Assembly (NCBI RefSeq): GCF_001425685.1
Contig: NZ_LMCY01000019.1
Coordinates: 36,744 to 100,743 of the forward strand
Source: Massilia sp. Root335
GTDB taxonomy: Bacteria; Pseudomonadota; Gammaproteobacteria; Burkholderiales; Burkholderiaceae_D
Direction: 5' to 3'
DNA: 64,000 bases
The translations under genes were made by a program, and so were the position numbers. Below, in pieces: positions 5,849 to 15,356 of the stretch. Position 1 is the stretch's first letter. Each line of letters opens with the position of its first letter. The notes below the pieces were generated by a model. It did not search any database, was not told where the DNA came from, and was given only the letters and a program-made list of their open reading frames with translations.

Positions 5849-8704
5849 ATGATGCAACAATATAACGCCAACTCGTACCTGTTCGGCGGTAATGCGCCGT
5901 ACGTGGAAGAGTTGTACGAAGCGTACCTGAACAATCCGGGCTCTGTGCCCGACAACTGGCGCGCTTATTTCGACGCGATGCAGCACATGCCCGCCGTCGA
6001 CGGTACCGCCAAGCCGGACGTGGATCACTCGTCCGTGATCGCTTCGTTCGCCGAACGCGCCAAGCAGGGCCCGATCCGCACCGTGACCGCCTCGCCGGAC
6101 GCGGAGCTCGGCCGCAAGCGCGTCGCCGTGACCCAGCTGATCGCCGCCTACCGCTACCTCGGCTCGCGCTGGGCCAACCTGGACCCGCTGCAGCGCCAGG
6201 AACGTCCGCCGATCCCGGAACTGGAACCGTCGTTCTACGGTTTCACCGAAGCCGACCTGGACACCAAGTTCAACATCAGCAACACCTACTTCGGCCAGGA
6301 AACCGCCTCGCTGCGCGACCTGCTGAACATGTTGCGCGACACCTACTGCCGTTCCATCGGCGCGGAATTCATGTACGTCAGCGATCCGACCGAGAAGCGC
6401 TGGCTGCAGGAGAAGCTCGAGTCGATCCGTTCGACCCCGACCTTCACCGCTGAAAAGAAAAAGCACATCCTCGAGCGCCTGACCGCGGCCGAAGGCCTGG
6501 AGCGCTACCTCCACACCAAGTACGTCGGCGCCAAGCGCTTCTCGCTGGAAGGCGGCGAATCGTTCATCGCCTCGATGGACGAAGTGATCCGCCGCGCCGG
6601 CGAGCACGGCGTGCAGGAAATCGTCATCGGCATGGCCCACCGCGGCCGCCTGAACGTCCTGGTCAACACGCTGGGCAAGGCACCGTCCGAGCTGTTCGAG
6701 GAGTTCGAAGGCAAGCACGCCGACGACCTGCCGTCGGGCGACGTGAAATACCACCAGGGCTTCTCGAGCGACATCTCGACCCCGGGCGGCCCGGTCCACC
6801 TGTCGCTGGCGTTCAACCCGTCGCACCTGGAAATCGTCAACCCGGTCGTCGAGGGTTCGGTCAAGGCGCGCATGGAGCGCCGCGGCGACCGCCTCGGCAA
6901 GGAAGTCCTGCCGATCCTCGTGCACGGCGACGCGGCCTTCGCCGGCCAGGGCGTCGTCATGGAGACGCTGAACCTGGCGCAGACCCGCGGCTACGGCACG
7001 GGCGGCACGGTCCACCTCGTCATCAACAACCAGATCGGCTTCACCACGTCCGACCCGCGCGACGCGCGCTCGACGCTGTACTGCACCGACGTCGTCAAGA
7101 TGATCGAGGCGCCGGTCCTGCACGTGAACGCGGACGATCCGGAAGCCGTCGTGCTGGCCTCGCAGATCGCGATGGACTACCGCACCGAGTTCCACAAGGA
7201 CGTCGTCGTCGACATCATCTGCTACCGCAAGCTGGGCCACAACGAGCAGGACACCCCGGCCCTGACCCAGCCGCTGATGTACAAGAAGATCGCCAAGCAC
7301 CCGGGCACCCGCAAGATGTACGCGGACAAGCTTTCCGCGCAGGGCACCATCGCCGCCGAGGGTGGCGACCAGCTGGTCGCCGACTATCGCAACGCGATGG
7401 ACGCCGGCAAGCACACCGTCGATCCGGTCCTGACCGACTTCAAGAACAAGTACGCCGTCGACTGGGCCCCGTTCCTGAACAAGAAGTGGACCGACGCCGC
7501 CGACACCGCCGTGCCGCTGACCGAGCTGAAACGCCTGGCCCAGCGCATCACGACCGTGCCGGAAAACTTCAAGCTGCACTCGCTCGTCGAGAAAGTCCTG
7601 GGCGACCGCGCCAACATGGGCAAGGGCGAAGTGAACCTGGACTGGGGCATGGGCGAACATCTGGCCTACGCGTCGCTGCTGGCCTCGGGCTACGCCGTGC
7701 GCCTGTCGGGCCAGGATGCCGGCCGCGGCACCTTCGTGCACCGCCACGCCGTGCTGCACGACCAGAACCGCGAGCGCTGGGACCAGGGCATCTACCTGCC
7801 GCTGGCCAACGTGTCGGAAAACCAGGCCAACTTCACCGTCATCGACTCCGTGCTGTCGGAAGAAGCGGTGCTGGGCTTCGAATACGGCTATTCGACCGCC
7901 GAGCCGAACACGCTGACGATCTGGGAAGGCCAGTTCGGCGACTTCGTGAACGGTGCGCAGGTCGTCATCGACCAGTTCATCGCCTCGGGCGAAGTGAAGT
8001 GGGGCCGCGCCTCGGGCCTCGTCATGATGCTGCCGCACGGCTACGAAGGCCAGGGTCCGGAGCACTCGTCGGCCCGCATCGAGCGCTTCCTGCAGCTGTC
8101 CGCCGACCACAACATGCAGGTCGTGCAGCCGACCACGGCCGCGCAGATCTTCCACCTGCTGCGCCGCCAGATGGTGCGCCAGTTCCGCAAGCCGCTCGTC
8201 ATCTTCACGCCGAAGTCGCTGCTGCGTAACAAGGACGCCGGCTCGCCGCTGACCGACCTGGCCAAGGGCGGCTTCCAGACCGTCATCGGCGAACAGGACG
8301 ACAAGATCGACGCCAACAAGGTCAAGCGCGTGATCGCGTGCTCGGGCAAGGTGTACTATGACCTGGTCAATGCACGCAAGACCCGCGGCACGACGGACAC
8401 CGCCATCGTCCGCATCGAGCAGCTGTACCCGTTCCCGCACAAGGCATTCAGCGCCGAGCTGAAGAAGTTCCCGAACGTCACCGAAGTGGTGTGGGCACAG
8501 GACGAACCGCAGAACCAGGGTCCGTGGTTCCAGATCCAGCACAACGTGTTCGAAAGCATGGAAACCGGCCAGCGCCTGGCGTACGCCGGCCGTCCGGCTT
8601 CCGCGTCCCCGGCCGTCGGCTACACCGACAAGCACGTGGCGCAGCAGAAGGAACTGCTGGACACCGCGTTCTCGAAGTTGAAAGGGTTCGTCCTCACCAA
8701 GTAA
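5849..8704 (+). CDS. sucA: 2-oxoglutarate dehydrogenase E1 component
   Basis: 951 residues, full family length. Thiamine-diphosphate-dependent E1 subunit that decarboxylates 2-oxoglutarate and passes the succinyl group to the lipoyl domain of E2 in the TCA cycle. Seen: an N-terminal E2-binding-like segment (NAPYVEELYEAYLNNPGSVPDNWRAYFD), the conserved GMAHRGRLNVLVN, HGDAAFAGQGVV and NNQIGFTTSDPRD (ThDP/Mg region), and a C-terminal transketolase-like domain ending in KGFVLTK. The ATG at 5849 follows AAGAAAGGTGAG. Followed by a hairpin terminator and sucB. Confidence 0.97.
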   Translation: MMQQYNANSYLFGGNAPYVEELYEAYLNNPGSVPDNWRAYFDAMQHMPAVDGTAKPDVDHSSVIASFAERAKQGPIRTVTASPDAELGRKRVAVTQLIAAYRYLGSRWANLDPLQRQERPPIPELEPSFYGFTEADLDTKFNISNTYFGQETASLRDLLNMLRDTYCRSIGAEFMYVSDPTEKRWLQEKLESIRSTPTFTAEKKKHILERLTAAEGLERYLHTKYVGAKRFSLEGGESFIASMDEVIRRAGEHGVQEIVIGMAHRGRLNVLVNTLGKAPSELFEEFEGKHADDLPSGDVKYHQGFSSDISTPGGPVHLSLAFNPSHLEIVNPVVEGSVKARMERRGDRLGKEVLPILVHGDAAFAGQGVVMETLNLAQTRGYGTGGTVHLVINNQIGFTTSDPRDARSTLYCTDVVKMIEAPVLHVNADDPEAVVLASQIAMDYRTEFHKDVVVDIICYRKLGHNEQDTPALTQPLMYKKIAKHPGTRKMYADKLSAQGTIAAEGGDQLVADYRNAMDAGKHTVDPVLTDFKNKYAVDWAPFLNKKWTDAADTAVPLTELKRLAQRITTVPENFKLHSLVEKVLGDRANMGKGEVNLDWGMGEHLAYASLLASGYAVRLSGQDAGRGTFVHRHAVLHDQNRERWDQGIYLPLANVSENQANFTVIDSVLSEEAVLGFEYGYSTAEPNTLTIWEGQFGDFVNGAQVVIDQFIASGEVKWGRASGLVMMLPHGYEGQGPEHSSARIERFLQLSADHNMQVVQPTTAAQIFHLLRRQMVRQFRKPLVIFTPKSLLRNKDAGSPLTDLAKGGFQTVIGEQDDKIDANKVKRVIACSGKVYYDLVNARKTRGTTDTAIVRIEQLYPFPHKAFSAELKKFPNVTEVVWAQDEPQNQGPWFQIQHNVFESMETGQRLAYAGRPASASPAVGYTDKHVAQQKELLDTAFSKLKGFVLTK

Positions 8705-8705
8705 G

Positions 8706-8733
8706 CAGCGCTCAGACGACAGCGCTCAGACGA
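8706..8733. repeat. 14-bp tandem duplication after sucA
   Basis: CAGCGCTCAGACGA occurs twice head to tail (8706-8719 and 8720-8733) between the sucA stop codon and the hairpin. Confidence 0.8.
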
Positions 8734-8759
8734 CCCCGCGCCCGCGGCGCGGGGTCTTT
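8732..8759 (+). terminator. Intrinsic terminator or attenuating hairpin between sucA and sucB
   Basis: GACCCCGCGC / GCGCGGGGTC, a perfect 10-bp stem with a 5-nt loop (8742-8746), followed by only TTT. The short T tract suggests partial termination, which could set the E1:E2 ratio. Confidence 0.55.
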
Positions 8760-8788
8760 GCACAGAATACAAAAACGGAGTTTTTTAA

Positions 8789-10045
8789 ATGGCACAAATC
8801 GAAGTCAAGGTCCCCCAATTGTCGGAATCGGTCGCCGAGGCGACCCTGCTGTCGTGGCACAAGAAAGTCGGCGAAGCCGTCTCGCGCGACGAAAACATGA
8901 TCGACATCGAGACCGACAAGGTGGTCCTGGAACTGCCGGCACCGGCTGCCGGCGTGATCGTGCAAATCATCAAGAACGACGGCAGCACCGTCGTCGCGGG
9001 TGAAGTCATCGCCATCATCGATACCGAAGCATCGGCAGGCGCCAGCACCGGCCAGGTGAGCGCAGCCCCGGCACCGGCCGCGGAAGCCGCCCCGGCAGCA
9101 CCGGCCGCCGCCGCATCCGGCTCGAAAGGCGACGTCGCCATGCCGGCCGCCGCCAAGATCCTGGCCGACAACAACCTGACCGCTGCCGACGCGACGGGCA
9201 CCGGCCGTGACGGCCGCGTGACCAAGGGCGACGCCCTGGCCGCCGTCGCCAACAAACCGGCAGTCGCTGCGCCGGCACCGCTGGCAGCGCAAGCACCGAA
9301 GGCAGCCCTGCCGCAAGTGGCGGCGCCGAGCGTCAACCTGGGCGACCGTCCGGAAGAGCGCGTGCCGATGAGCCGCCTGCGCGCCCGTATCGCCGAGCGC
9401 CTGCTGCAATCGCAGTCGACCAACGCCATCCTGACGACGTTCAACGAAGTCAACATGGCCCCGGTCATGGACATGCGCGCGAAGTACAAGGACAAGTTCG
9501 AGAAGGAACACGGCGTCAAGCTGGGCTTCATGTCGTTCTTCGTCAAGGCCGCCGTCGCCGCGCTGAAGAAGTACCCGATCCTGAACGCATCGGTCGACGG
9601 TAACGACATCATCTATCACGGCTACTTCGACATCGGCATCGCCGTCGGTTCGCCGCGCGGCCTGGTGGTGCCGATCCTGCGCAACGCCGACCAGATGTCG
9701 ATCGCCGACATCGAGAAGAAGATCGGCGAATTCGGCCAGAAAGCCAAGGACGGCAAGCTGACCCTGGAAGACCTGACCGGCGGTACGTTCTCGATCTCGA
9801 ACGGCGGCACGTTCGGCTCGATGCTGTCGACCCCGATCATCAACCCGCCGCAGTCGGCGATCCTGGGCGTGCACGCGACCAAGGACCGCGCCGTCGTCGA
9901 GAACGGTCAGATCGTCATCCGTCCGATGAACTACCTGGCCATGTCGTACGACCACCGCATCATCGACGGCCGCGAAGCCGTCCTGGGCCTGGTCGCGATG
10001 AAGGATGCGCTGGAAGATCCGGCCCGCCTGCTGCTCGACCTGTAA
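8789..10045 (+). CDS. sucB: Dihydrolipoyllysine-residue succinyltransferase, E2 of the 2-oxoglutarate dehydrogenase complex
   Basis: 418 residues. E2 core enzyme transferring succinyl from lipoamide to CoA. Domains in order: lipoyl domain (1-76) with ETDKVVLE and lipoylated Lys44; an Ala/Pro-rich linker; peripheral subunit-binding domain (about 113-150, [20 protein letters not shown]); a second linker; and the catalytic domain with [12 protein letters not shown] and the C-terminal [13 protein letters not shown] carrying the active-site His and Asp. GGAG stands 8 nt before the ATG. Single lipoyl domain, as usual for OGDH E2. Confidence 0.97.
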   Translation: MAQIEVKVPQLSESVAEATLLSWHKKVGEAVSRDENMIDIETDKVVLELPAPAAGVIVQIIKNDGSTVVAGEVIAIIDTEASAGASTGQVSAAPAPAAEAAPAAPAAAASGSKGDVAMPAAAKILADNNLTAADATGTGRDGRVTKGDALAAVANKPAVAAPAPLAAQAPKAALPQVAAPSVNLGDRPEERVPMSRLRARIAERLLQSQSTNAILTTFNEVNMAPVMDMRAKYKDKFEKEHGVKLGFMSFFVKAAVAALKKYPILNASVDGNDIIYHGYFDIGIAVGSPRGLVVPILRNADQMSIADIEKKIGEFGQKAKDGKLTLEDLTGGTFSISNGGTFGSMLSTPIINPPQSAILGVHATKDRAVVENGQIVIRPMNYLAMSYDHRIIDGREAVLGLVAMKDALEDPARLLLDL

Positions 10046-10117
10046 TCACGCGAATTTGCCGAGGGATGGGCGCGCCGGCCGGTGCGCTCGTGCGTAGTCT
10101 GATGGAAGGGAACGATC

Positions 10118-10453
10118 ATGATCTCCGATGAAATCAAGCGTCTGCACGAGTTGCACCAGGCCGGCGCCCTCAGCGACGCCGAATTCGAACAGGCGAAGGC
10201 GAAGGTGTTGTCGTCGTCGTCGACGGTGAACCTGAACAAGACCACGAGTGCCGACGGCACCTTCGCGGCCGAGCTGAACACCTTGCGCCGCTCGCGCACC
10301 GACCGCTGGCTGGGCGGTGTGTGCGGCGGCCTCGCCCGCGTGTCGGGCGTGGACGCGTGGGTGTGGCGGCTCGTGTTCACGCTGTTCACCATCACGTTCG
10401 GGTTCGGGTTCGTGATTTACCTGTTGTTGTGGATTTTCGTACCCGAAGAGTGA
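10118..10453 (+). CDS. SHOCT-PspC domain small membrane protein
   Basis: 111 residues. Residues 1-33 (ISDEIKRLHELHQAGALSDAEFEQAK) form a SHOCT-like short helical domain. After a Ser/Thr linker, residues 56-110 form a PspC domain: RSRTDRWLGGVCGGLARVSG, then a hydrophobic segment ending LLLWIFVPEE. PspC-type proteins sit in the inner membrane and are linked to envelope stress. GGAAGGGAA precedes the ATG. It lies between sucB and lpdA on the same strand; a functional link to the dehydrogenase complex is not evident. Confidence 0.85.
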   Translation: MISDEIKRLHELHQAGALSDAEFEQAKAKVLSSSSTVNLNKTTSADGTFAAELNTLRRSRTDRWLGGVCGGLARVSGVDAWVWRLVFTLFTITFGFGFVIYLLLWIFVPEE

Positions 10454-10490
10454 GTCTTCGGGCGAAGAACGAATACGAAACCCGGATCAA

Positions 10491-10594
10491 CGTCGTTCCC
10501 GCGCAGGCGGGAACCCAGGTTCAGTGATCGGAACCGCAAACAGTTGCGGCTTCGTTCGGCATACATTGGGTCCCCGCCTGCGCGGGGACGACGG
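10491..10594. repeat. Family B inverted repeat pair
   Basis: Left arm CGTCGTTCCCGCGCAGGCGG (10491 onward) and right arm CCCCGCCTGCGCGGGGACGA (about 10572-10591) in inverted orientation, separated by about 45 nt of variable sequence. Located between the PspC gene and lpdA. Confidence 0.8.
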
Positions 10595-10655
10595 AGGTCG
10601 AGTGCCTGGCAACCGGTGTTGTCCGGCACCTCGGGAACAAAAAGGAAAACGTTAG

Positions 10656-12089
10656 ATGAGCACTGAAAAACAATTCGACGTCGTCGTGATCGGCGGCGGC
10701 CCTGGCGGCTATGTGGCCGCGATCCGCGCTGCGCAGCTGGGCTTCAAGACCGCCTGCATCGACGAATGGCAGAACGCCAAGGGCGGCCCGGCACTGGGCG
10801 GCACCTGCACCAACGTCGGCTGCATCCCGTCGAAGGCGCTGCTGCAATCGTCGGAACACTTCGAGCACGCCGGCCACGCGTTCGCCGAGCACGGCATCGA
10901 CGTCGCCGGCCTCTCGCTGAACCTGGGCCAGATGCTCAAGCGTAAGGATGGCGTCGTCAAGGCCAACAACGACGGCATCGTGTACCTGTTCAAGAAAAAC
11001 AAGGTCACCTTCTTCCACGGCCGCGGCACGCTCGCCGGCAAGGCCGGCGACGGCTACACGGTCAACGTGTCGGGCACCACGACCGATTCGCTCAGCGCGA
11101 AGAACGTCATCATCGCCACCGGCTCCAACGCCCGCGAACTGCCGGGCGCCGCCTTCGACGAGAAAATCGTCCTGTCGAACACCGGCGCGCTGACCGTCGA
11201 TGCCGTCCCGGCCAAGCTGGGCGTGATCGGCGCCGGCGTGATCGGCCTGGAGATGGGCTCCGTGTGGCGCCGCCTGGGCGCCAAGGTCACCGTGCTGGAA
11301 GGCCTGCCGACGTTCCTGGGCGCGGTCGACGAGCAGATCGCCAAGGAAGCGCACAAGCTGTTCACCAAGCAGGGCCTGGACATCCAGCTGGGCGTGAAGA
11401 TCAACAGCGTCACCAAGGGCGCCAATAACGTCACCGTGGAATATGCCGATGCGTCGGGCGCGGCGAAGAGCGAAACGTTCGACCGCCTGATCGTCTCGAT
11501 CGGCCGCGTGCCGAACACCAACGGCCTCGGCATCGAGACCGTCGGCGTGCAGCTGGACGAGCGCGGCTTCGTCGCCGTCGACGACGAATGCCGCACCAAC
11601 GTCCCGGGCATCTGGGCCGTGGGCGACGTCGTGCGCGGCCCGATGCTGGCGCACAAGGCGGAAGAAGAGGGCGTCGCGGTCGCCGAGCGCATCGCCGGCC
11701 AGCACGGCCACGTCAACTTCAACACGATCCCGTGGGTCATCTACACCTCGCCGGAAATCGCGTGGGTCGGCAAGACCGAGCAGCAGCTCAAGAAGGAAGG
11801 CGTCGCCTATAAAGCCGGCACGTTCCCGTTCATGGCCAACGGCCGTGCGCGCGCGCTGGGCGACACGTCGGGCATGGTGAAATTCCTGGCCGACGCGACG
11901 ACCGACGAAATCCTGGGCGTCCACATCGTGGGCCCGGTCGCGTCGGAGCTGATCTCGGAAGCCGTCGTCGCGATGGAATTCCGCGCCTCGTCGGAAGACA
12001 TCGCCCGCATCTGCCACGCCCACCCGTCGCTGTCCGAAGCGACCAAGGAAGCCGCGCTCGCCGTCGACAAGCGTTCGCTGAACTTCTAA
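10656..12089 (+). CDS. lpdA: Dihydrolipoyl dehydrogenase (E3)
   Basis: 477 residues. FAD flavoenzyme that reoxidises dihydrolipoamide with NAD+. N-terminal FAD site [21 protein letters not shown]; redox-active disulfide [19 protein letters not shown]-binding [22 protein letters not shown]; second FAD motif [22 protein letters not shown]-terminal interface with the catalytic His-Glu pair ([14 protein letters not shown]). It completes the sucA-sucB-lpdA cluster despite the intervening pspC-like gene and repeat. Confidence 0.97.
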   Translation: MSTEKQFDVVVIGGGPGGYVAAIRAAQLGFKTACIDEWQNAKGGPALGGTCTNVGCIPSKALLQSSEHFEHAGHAFAEHGIDVAGLSLNLGQMLKRKDGVVKANNDGIVYLFKKNKVTFFHGRGTLAGKAGDGYTVNVSGTTTDSLSAKNVIIATGSNARELPGAAFDEKIVLSNTGALTVDAVPAKLGVIGAGVIGLEMGSVWRRLGAKVTVLEGLPTFLGAVDEQIAKEAHKLFTKQGLDIQLGVKINSVTKGANNVTVEYADASGAAKSETFDRLIVSIGRVPNTNGLGIETVGVQLDERGFVAVDDECRTNVPGIWAVGDVVRGPMLAHKAEEEGVAVAERIAGQHGHVNFNTIPWVIYTSPEIAWVGKTEQQLKKEGVAYKAGTFPFMANGRARALGDTSGMVKFLADATTDEILGVHIVGPVASELISEAVVAMEFRASSEDIARICHAHPSLSEATKEAALAVDKRSLNF

Positions 12090-12114
12090 AACCTGTATGA
12101 CGGGCTGCGGCCCG

Positions 12115-12191
12115 GTAGGGTGGGCACCCTGTGCCCACGCGGATGTGCGCGTCATGCCGGCATCCGCGTGGGCACGGTGTGCCCACCCTAC
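12115..12191. repeat. Family A inverted repeat pair
   Basis: GTAGGGTGGGCACCCTGTGC at 12115 onward mirrored by GCACGGTGTGCCCACCCTAC ending 12191, with an inner CGCGGATG/CATCCGCG pair; the whole element can fold as a long hairpin between lpdA and zapE. Confidence 0.8.
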
Positions 12192-12211
12192 GTTTTCACG
12201 GCAAGCTTTCC

Positions 12212-13309
12212 ATGAACGTCCAAGAGTATTACCAGCACGCGCTGACCGAGCGCGGATTCAAGTCCGATCCCGCGCAGCAGCGCGCCGTCGACCGCCTGCA
12301 GGCGGCCTACGACGACTGGGTCGGATACAAGTCGCAGCGCTCGTCCGCGTTCAAGCGCCTGATCAACCGTCCCGACGTCCCGCAAGGCGTCTACATGTGG
12401 GGCGGGGTGGGGCGCGGCAAGTCCTTCCTCATGGACAGCTTCTACTCGGTCGTGCCGGTCGTACGCAAGACGCGCCTGCACTTCCACGAATTCATGCGCG
12501 CCGTGCACCGCCAGCTCGATGAGCTCAGGGGCATGGAAGACCCGCTGCTCGAGGTCGCGCGCCGCATCGCCAAGAAATACCGCCTGATCTGCTTCGACGA
12601 ATTCCACGTCAGCGACGTCGCCGACGCGATGATCATGTACAACCTGCTGTCCGCGCTGTTCTCCCACGGCGTGTCGTTCGTGATGACGTCGAACTACGAT
12701 CCGGACAGGCTGTACCCGGATGGCCTGCACCGCGACCGCATGCTGCCGACGATCGCGCTCCTCAAGGACAAGCTGGACGTGATGAACGTCGACGCCGGCA
12801 TCGACTACCGCCACCGCGCGCTGGAACAGGTGCAGGCCTATTACACGCCGCTGGGCGCGAGCGCCGACCACGCGTTGCGCGAGACCTATGCGAAGGTCGC
12901 CGACACCGCCGACGAAGACCCGCGCGTGCACATCGAGCAGCGCGAAATACGGGCGCTGCGGCGCGCGGGCGGCGTGATCTGGTTCGACTTCGCGACCCTG
13001 TGCGGCGGCCCGCGCTCGCAGAACGACTACCTCGAATTATCGAGCCAGTTCCACACCGTGATCCTGTCCGGCGTGCCGCGCATGTCGGCCGCGATGTCGT
13101 CCGAGGCGCGCCGCTTCACGTGGCTGATCGACGTGTTCTACGACCACAAGATCAAGCTGATCATGTCGGCCGAGGTCGAGCCCGAGCAGCTGTACACGGA
13201 GGGCGCGATGTCGAACGAGTTCCACCGCACCGTGTCGCGTATCATTGAGATGCAGTCGCGCGAATACATGCTGGCCGAGCGCCGTGGCGCGGCGGATGCG
13301 CTGGCCTGA
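12212..13309 (+). CDS. zapE: Cell division protein ZapE (AFG1-like ATPase)
   Basis: 365 residues, normal for the family. AFG1/LACE1-type P-loop ATPase; ZapE associates with the Z-ring in proteobacteria. Walker A GGVGRGKSFLMDSF (about residues 66-79), Walker B LICFDEFHV and sensor-type segments SFVMTSNYDPDRLYPDG and RFTWLIDVFYD are visible. The start at MNVQEYYQHAL (12212) is chosen because in-frame codons further upstream lie inside the family A repeat. Confidence 0.93.
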   Translation: MNVQEYYQHALTERGFKSDPAQQRAVDRLQAAYDDWVGYKSQRSSAFKRLINRPDVPQGVYMWGGVGRGKSFLMDSFYSVVPVVRKTRLHFHEFMRAVHRQLDELRGMEDPLLEVARRIAKKYRLICFDEFHVSDVADAMIMYNLLSALFSHGVSFVMTSNYDPDRLYPDGLHRDRMLPTIALLKDKLDVMNVDAGIDYRHRALEQVQAYYTPLGASADHALRETYAKVADTADEDPRVHIEQREIRALRRAGGVIWFDFATLCGGPRSQNDYLELSSQFHTVILSGVPRMSAAMSSEARRFTWLIDVFYDHKIKLIMSAEVEPEQLYTEGAMSNEFHRTVSRIIEMQSREYMLAERRGAADALA

Positions 13310-13327
13310 CACGATCAAAGGAACCGA

Positions 13328-13996
13328 ATGAAAGCTGATTTCGTAACAGACACCCGCAGCCCGCGCGCGCTCGCCGCCGCGCTGTCCGCCGCGCTGTCCG
13401 CCGTATTGCTGGCGGCGTGCGCGAGCCCGGACGTGGTGCCGCGCGAGGTGCCGCCGCCGCCCGTGACCTCCGTTGCCCAGGCCGACCAGCAACTGGCCGC
13501 GGTGGCGCGCGAGCGTGCCGCGATCGAGGCCCGTTTCGCCGAGCGCGAACGCGTCTGCTACGACAGGTTTTTCGTGAACAGCTGCCTCGACGAGGCCAAG
13601 GAACGCCGCCGCAGCGCCCTCGCGGCCCAGCGCGCGATCGAAGTGCAGGCCGACCGCTTCAAGCGCGAGGCCGTCGTCGTCGAGCGCGACCGCAACCTGG
13701 CCGAAGCGGAGCGCCGCTTCCAGGAACAGGAAGCGCGCCTGGCCGCCGAACCCGCGGCGCCCACGCCGGCAGCGGCGCCGGTGCCGCCGCCGCGCAAGCC
13801 GACGGTGCCGGGCCGCGTGGCCGAGCGCGACGCCCACCTGCGCGCTGCGCGCCAGGCCGAAGCGGCCGATGCCGGCAAGCGCGCGCAGAACGTGCGCGAA
13901 TTCGAAGCGCGCAAGGCCGAATCGGCGGAACGCCAGCGCAAGGTCGCCGAGCGCAAGGCAGAGAAGGCCGCGAAGGAAGCCAAGGAAGCGAAGTAG
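13328..13996 (+). CDS. Coiled-coil lipoprotein of unknown function
   Basis: 222 residues. Signal peptide with lipobox LLAAC (Cys about residue 36), a Pro-rich stretch, then a long charged Ala/Glu/Arg region predicted to be coiled coil. A pair of cysteines in CYDRFFVNSCLDEAKERRR is the most distinctive feature and could form a disulfide in the periplasm. The C terminus is Lys/Ala/Glu rich. The TAG stop (13994-13996) is the first TAG of a family A repeat. Function not recognised. Confidence 0.75.
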   Translation: MKADFVTDTRSPRALAAALSAALSAVLLAACASPDVVPREVPPPPVTSVAQADQQLAAVARERAAIEARFAERERVCYDRFFVNSCLDEAKERRRSALAAQRAIEVQADRFKREAVVVERDRNLAEAERRFQEQEARLAAEPAAPTPAAAPVPPPRKPTVPGRVAERDAHLRAARQAEAADAGKRAQNVREFEARKAESAERQRKVAERKAEKAAKEAKEAK

Positions 13997-14129
13997 GGTG
14001 GGCACACCGTGCCCACGCGTGACGTATGCGGGTCGTTGGCGCCACGTGTGACGTATGCGGCTGGTTGGCGTCACGCGTGACGTATGCGGTTCGTTGGCGT
14101 CACGCGTGGGCGGAGGCCGCCCACCCTAC
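13993..14129. repeat. Family A element with three 29-bp tandem units inside
   Basis: Outer inverted ends GTAGGGTGGGCAC (13993 on) and GCCCACCCTAC (ending 14129) enclose three direct 29-bp units at 14016-14044, 14045-14073 and 14074-14102 (consensus begins CGCGTGACGTATGCGG, continues TTGGCGTCA). Confidence 0.82.
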
Positions 14130-14188
14130 GGCCGATCCGATACCGCCGGCCCCGCCCACGCGGCGATACGTGCCGGTCGATCCGCCGA

Positions 14189-14959
14189 TTACGGCCGCTC
14201 CAGCACCGGTTTGACGAGCTTGACGATCGCCATGCTGCAATTCCCGCCCTTGCCGTGGGAACGCTCGCCGGCCTTGCTGATCAGCATCTCGGACGCCTGG
14301 CGCGGACTGGCCTTGGCCAGCGCGCCGCCCAGTTCGGCGTCCGTGAAGAAATGCCACAGGCCATCCGAGCAGAGCAGGAAGGTATCGCCTGCCGCCAGGC
14401 CGCTGCGTTCGCCGAACGCCATGAACGGCTCCTTGCGATTATTGCCCAGCAAATTCAGCAGCAGCTTGGACTTGCGGTGGTTCTTCGCCGCCTCGGGCGG
14501 GACGCGGTCGGTCGACACGAGGTGCTCGATGTACGCCGCATCGTTCGTTCGCGCCAAGCACTTGCCTTCGTGAAAGTAATACAGGCGCGAATCGCCCACA
14601 TGCGTCCAGACGGCATCCCCGTGCGGCGTGAGCACGAGGCCGACGAAGCTGGCGGGGGCCTGGACCTGGGTCGTCACCGCGTTCATGTTGATGACGAGGT
14701 GGGTTTCCTGCACGATGTCGCGCAGCAGTTGCTGCAGGCGCTCCACGGTGGGCCGGTCGCCCGGCTTGAATTCGTCGAATACCTGCTTGGCGGTGTGCAT
14801 GACCTGGTCCGCGCCGGCCGCGCCGGCGACGCCGTCGGACAGCACCGCCAGCACGTAGCCGGGCGCGCGGGCGCCGGTCATGAGCGCGACCCGGTCGTTC
14901 TGCTGCGGGCGGTTACCGATGTGCTGCGCGGTTCCCGCTTCTAACTTGTATGAGGTCAT
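14189..14959 (-). CDS. PP2C-family serine/threonine protein phosphatase
   Basis: 256 residues. The PPM/PP2C metal-dependent phosphatase motifs are in order: NRPQQNDR near residue 20 (variant of the usual N..DN acidic motif), VLSDGVAGAAGAD (metal Asp-Gly), WTHVGDSRLYYF (GDSR) and TFLLCSDGLWHFF (SDGLW). No membrane segment, so cytoplasmic. No Ser/Thr kinase gene lies beside it. Relatives often act in type VI secretion or stress signalling, but nothing here ties it to those. Start at 14959 (MTSYKLEAGTAQ). Confidence 0.88.
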   Translation of the reverse strand: MTSYKLEAGTAQHIGNRPQQNDRVALMTGARAPGYVLAVLSDGVAGAAGADQVMHTAKQVFDEFKPGDRPTVERLQQLLRDIVQETHLVINMNAVTTQVQAPASFVGLVLTPHGDAVWTHVGDSRLYYFHEGKCLARTNDAAYIEHLVSTDRVPPEAAKNHRKSKLLLNLLGNNRKEPFMAFGERSGLAAGDTFLLCSDGLWHFFTDAELGGALAKASPRQASEMLISKAGERSHGKGGNCSMAIVKLVKPVLERP

Positions 14960-15135
14960 AAACGTGGCTTTCCGATGCCGTGATGCCGGACTTTGTTGGC
15001 GGCAACGGCGGTGTAGTTTAAACTATGCACCGGTTTGCACTGGAGTTGCAAGCCGTAACGACGAATAGCGCCGCCCCGAGCCAGCGGGCATGCGCCTTCC
15101 CACCCCTTTACGCTTAAAGTTCGGAAATGCCTAAC

Positions 15136-15336
15136 ATGATCGACGTCCAGGAGATCCACCGCCGTATCATCGAACTCGACGTGGAACATCGCGACCTCGA
15201 CGCCGTCATAGAAATGCTGACCCGCGATGGCCACTCCGATCAGTTGCAGCTGCGTCGTCTGAAGAAGCGCAAGCTGCAGTTGAAGGATCACATCACACTG
15301 CTGAAGATGCAGTTGGTGCCCGATGTTCCTGCCTGA
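15136..15336 (+). CDS. YdcH/DUF465 family small protein
   Basis: 66 residues from the second ATG (MIDVQEIHRR). An ATG three codons earlier (15127) is adjacent to GGAA with no spacer, whereas GGAA stands 9 nt before 15136. The protein is helical and charged (IHRRIIELDVEHRDLDAVIE; LRRLKKRKLQLKDHI), matching DUF465/YdcH-type short coiled-coil proteins of unknown role. It ends 20 nt before the helicase gene. Confidence 0.75.
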   Translation: MIDVQEIHRRIIELDVEHRDLDAVIEMLTRDGHSDQLQLRRLKKRKLQLKDHITLLKMQLVPDVPA

Positions 15337-15356
15337 CTCCGGCGTAAGTATTCCGT

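Noticed and set aside
5804..8635. A 943-codon open frame on the minus strand opposite sucA
   Set aside because: It is the complement of a highly conserved gene in GC-rich DNA; its translation is Arg/Val/His-rich low-information sequence with no family motif. Similar antisense frames oppose lpdA, the helicase, hflK, purA and uvrB.
14016..14102. CRISPR-like array
   Set aside because: The 29-bp units are contiguous direct repeats with no unique spacers and no cas genes nearby.
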